Origin: Phormidium tenue FACHB-1052
GTDB lineage: Bacteria > Cyanobacteriota > Cyanobacteriia > Phormidesmidales > Phormidesmidaceae
DNA length: 64,000 bases
NCBI RefSeq assembly: GCF_014696675.1
Contig: NZ_JACJQN010000003.1
Span: forward strand, 124,001-188,000
Reading direction: 5' to 3'
The notes under the pieces are model-generated. The model was not told where the DNA came from. It worked only from the letters and a program-made list of their open reading frames with translations, and ran no database searches. Both the position numbers and the translations under genes were made by a program. Below are positions 62,109-64,000 of this stretch, piece by piece (positions within the stretch are counted from its first letter, which is position 1; every line of letters begins with the position of its first letter).

Positions 62109-63995
62109 CTATTGCACAATGCCCCGGTAGGGATACCAGAGCTGCACCCGCTGACCCTGGGCCATCAAAAACTGACCATTGGGGCTGAACTGAAACTGGC
62201 CCACGTCGTGGAGCTGCGAGAGCGGCTGCCCGTTCGCCACCGACCACAGGGTCATGCCCTGGCTGGGGATGGGCTCACTTTGCACCAGGGGCAGCAGCAG
62301 GGTGCTGGTGGCCAGGGTTAGCCCATCGAGGCTAAAGGCCACTTCGCCTAGGTTGGTCGGCTGAATGGGGTGCCCCGCGCTTTGGTTAAGCGTGAGGGTA
62401 TGAACCGTTTCGTAGGTTTGTCGGTTCCACAGGCGAGCCGTTTTGCCGTCGCTGGTGGCCAGACGCTGGGAGTCGGGGCTAAAGGCCAGGTGCCGCACGG
62501 TCTCGGTGTGCCCGGTGAGGGTAAGCTGGCGTGCGCCAGTGGTGGCGTTCCAGAGCTTGACGCTGTTGTCGCGATCGCCCGTAGCCAAGGTTTGCCCATC
62601 GGAGCTAAAGGCCAGGGGTAGAGGCGGGATACCACGGCCAGCTCGGTTGACCAGGGTTCGCACCAGTTGCCCCGTGGTGGCATCCCAGAGCTGGAGGGTG
62701 TTTTGGTCAGTGGCGATGGCCAACCGCTGACCGTTGGGGCTAAACCGCAGGGTATGCACCATGCCATCGGCGGCATTCATCGGCATCGTCCGCAATAGCT
62801 GCCCGGTTTGTAGGTTCCACAGTTTTAGGGTTTGGTCGGCGCTGGCGCTGGCCAGCGTGGTGCCGTCAGGGCTGATGGCGATCGTCCGCACCGCATACCG
62901 ATGCCCTTGAAACGTGCGAATCTGCTCACCCGTCGTCGCCGACCACAGCCGCACCACACCGTAGGACATGCCCGCCGCGACAAACTGACTGTCGGGGGTA
63001 AACGCCACGGCATTGGCCACATCCCCCACGATGCGAGTGGCTTGGCTGGCAGGTTCCTGGGGCGGATTCCCTTGGGCAGACGCCTCTAGGGCTGGCCCCC
63101 GATGCAGAGTGATAATGCGATTGCCGCGCTCAGCGTTCCACAGGGCCAGGGCGCTTTCGCCCCGGATGCACGATCGCTCGTAGCTGTAGCTGCCGATGGC
63201 AATGGTTGCCCCGTTGGGGCTAATGGCCGAAGACGTGGTGTAGATCGGGCATAGGGAGTCGGGGTAGAGGGATTTTAGATCGATGCTGCTCGCCAACTGG
63301 GGTTGGTGCCAGGAGCCGATCTCCGGAGCGGGTAGATCTAGCGCTGTGCTGACCCAATTAAACAGCAGCGGCAGATACTGGTTGAACCGTTCGCCCTGGA
63401 GGTACATGGCGTCGATGGTGCAGCTGCCACAGCTCTCGCCCGAAAAAAGTTTGGCGATTTGCTCCCAGCTCACCCCGGCCCAGGGCAGGTGGCCCACTGG
63501 GGCATCCAGGGATGGGTTGATTTCTGACTCGGTCAGCCATTCTCCAGCAATCAAGGTGGGGTCTGCCATGCCGGGAGGGCGCGTCCAGCCGACGCGATCG
63601 CCAAAGGCCTTGGCCGCCACCGCCGAATCTACCGGGTTCGCGGCTCTCACCTCAGCCCAAATTTGCTGCTGCACGCTAAAGCCAAACCGACCGTCGCTGG
63701 CCTCAACCCAGAGCCGATCGAGGGTTTGCAGCACCTCCGGGGGAATGTTGGTCGCCAGCGGCGTACCGAGAATCGCGCCACCGGGATGAATCCAGGGATC
63801 TAGAATCCGGCGGGTTTCGGCATCGGCGGCCGCCCAGTCTTGGGCGGCTAGGTGCGATCGCAGCGCCCCCACATCTACCGCTTGGGCCTGGGCCCAGTTG
63901 GTTTGCTGAGCCGTCGGGTCGATCTGAGCTTGAAGGGAATTCACCGGCCAGCCCAACGTCATCGCCAGCACCAGGCCCAGGCCCAGATAGGCCAA
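62109..63995 (-). CDS. Secreted WD40-repeat protein, 5' end close to window edge
   Basis: At least 628 residues start at TTG 63995, 5 bp from the edge, so the true start may lie outside. A signal-peptide-like segment (GLGLVLAMTLGWPVNSLQAQ) is followed by an unrecognised domain (30-250, with CGSC). About seven WD40 repeats follow (VRTIAISPDGTTLASASADQ, TLKLWNLQTGQLLRTM, VRHLAFSPDSQRLATSDGKT). The propeller would be a periplasmic or outer-surface scaffold. The 3' end is 51 bp from MITE copy B. Confidence 0.85.
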   Translation of the reverse strand: MAYLGLGLVLAMTLGWPVNSLQAQIDPTAQQTNWAQAQAVDVGALRSHLAAQDWAAADAETRRILDPWIHPGGAILGTPLATNIPPEVLQTLDRLWVEASDGRFGFSVQQQIWAEVRAANPVDSAVAAKAFGDRVGWTRPPGMADPTLIAGEWLTESEINPSLDAPVGHLPWAGVSWEQIAKLFSGESCGSCTIDAMYLQGERFNQYLPLLFNWVSTALDLPAPEIGSWHQPQLASSIDLKSLYPDSLCPIYTTSSAISPNGATIAIGSYSYERSCIRGESALALWNAERGNRIITLHRGPALEASAQGNPPQEPASQATRIVGDVANAVAFTPDSQFVAAGMSYGVVRLWSATTGEQIRTFQGHRYAVRTIAISPDGTTLASASADQTLKLWNLQTGQLLRTMPMNAADGMVHTLRFSPNGQRLAIATDQNTLQLWDATTGQLVRTLVNRAGRGIPPLPLAFSSDGQTLATGDRDNSVKLWNATTGARQLTLTGHTETVRHLAFSPDSQRLATSDGKTARLWNRQTYETVHTLTLNQSAGHPIQPTNLGEVAFSLDGLTLATSTLLLPLVQSEPIPSQGMTLWSVANGQPLSQLHDVGQFQFSPNGQFLMAQGQRVQLWYPYRGIVQ

Positions 63996-64000
63996 CCGTT

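Noticed and set aside
1..64000. tRNA or rRNA genes
   Set aside because: Intergenic regions were scanned by eye for T-arm and acceptor patterns and none was convincing; tRNAscan-SE would settle this.

Overview
The window is chromosomal DNA from a cyanobacterium, most likely a filamentous Leptolyngbya/Nodosilinea-like genus. Evidence for this: photosystem II genes psbN and psbH, a CpcT-type phycobiliprotein lyase, cyanophycinase, type III glutamine synthetase, a CrtW carotenoid ketolase, an exactly spaced NtcA-type promoter, a cyanobacterial glutamine riboswitch, and the octamer GCGATCGC (HIP1) scattered throughout. No rRNA, tRNA, CRISPR array or prophage was seen.

Layout. 1-4738 (minus strand) is a surface-polysaccharide operon: nucleotide-sugar dehydrogenase, WbpB-like oxidoreductase, WbpD-like acetyltransferase, epimerase and asparagine synthase, cut by the left edge. 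leuS, cpcT, a VOC protein, a pRiA4b-type protein and threonine aldolase follow to 10.7 kb. 10.8-16.5 kb carries the lipopolysaccharide export genes lptA, lptB and lptF, with a dioxygenase, a 48-codon micro-ORF and a glycosyltransferase lying between lptA and lptB. 16.6-22.6 kb is housekeeping (HEAT protein, RNase Z, asnS) plus a serine-recombinase-like protein that appears to lack its catalytic serine.

22.6-28 kb is a nitrogen-control block: an NtcA-type promoter, glnN, ybaK, and a DUF4278 gene read from a leader with a glutamine riboswitch inside a long inverted repeat. A two-domain QueD-like protein follows. 28.2-31.7 kb holds phoH, khpA, rpsP, psbN, psbH, tatA and pth. 31.7-41 kb has two DUF2382 stress proteins, a SulP transporter, an M3 peptidase, a K+ channel and small regulators. 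Cyanophycinase (41.5 kb) sits between decayed genes, including an NhaC antiporter remnant, and is followed by an AstE/aspartoacylase-type hydrolase.

44-55 kb encodes envelope and membrane proteins (DedA, YihY, TspO, SLH/WG-repeat proteins, a sterol-desaturase-type enzyme), a CHAD protein and a short acidic lipoprotein missed by length cut-offs. 55.3-57.7 kb is a visibly AT-rich island with an HNH-TPR fusion and a small conserved-looking gene. 57.7-64 kb is accessory: small hypothetical genes, a degenerate repeat field, Uma2, a carotenoid-modification pair, a WD40 protein, and two copies of a ~150-bp MITE with terminal inverted repeats and 8-bp target duplications.

The strongest observations are the glutamine-riboswitch leader with its enclosing stem, the MITE pair with target duplications, a REP-like palindrome inserted in frame in leuS, the cargo inside the lpt locus, and the HNH-TPR island. 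Gene functions are assigned from recognised motifs and family resemblance by eye; no database search was run.
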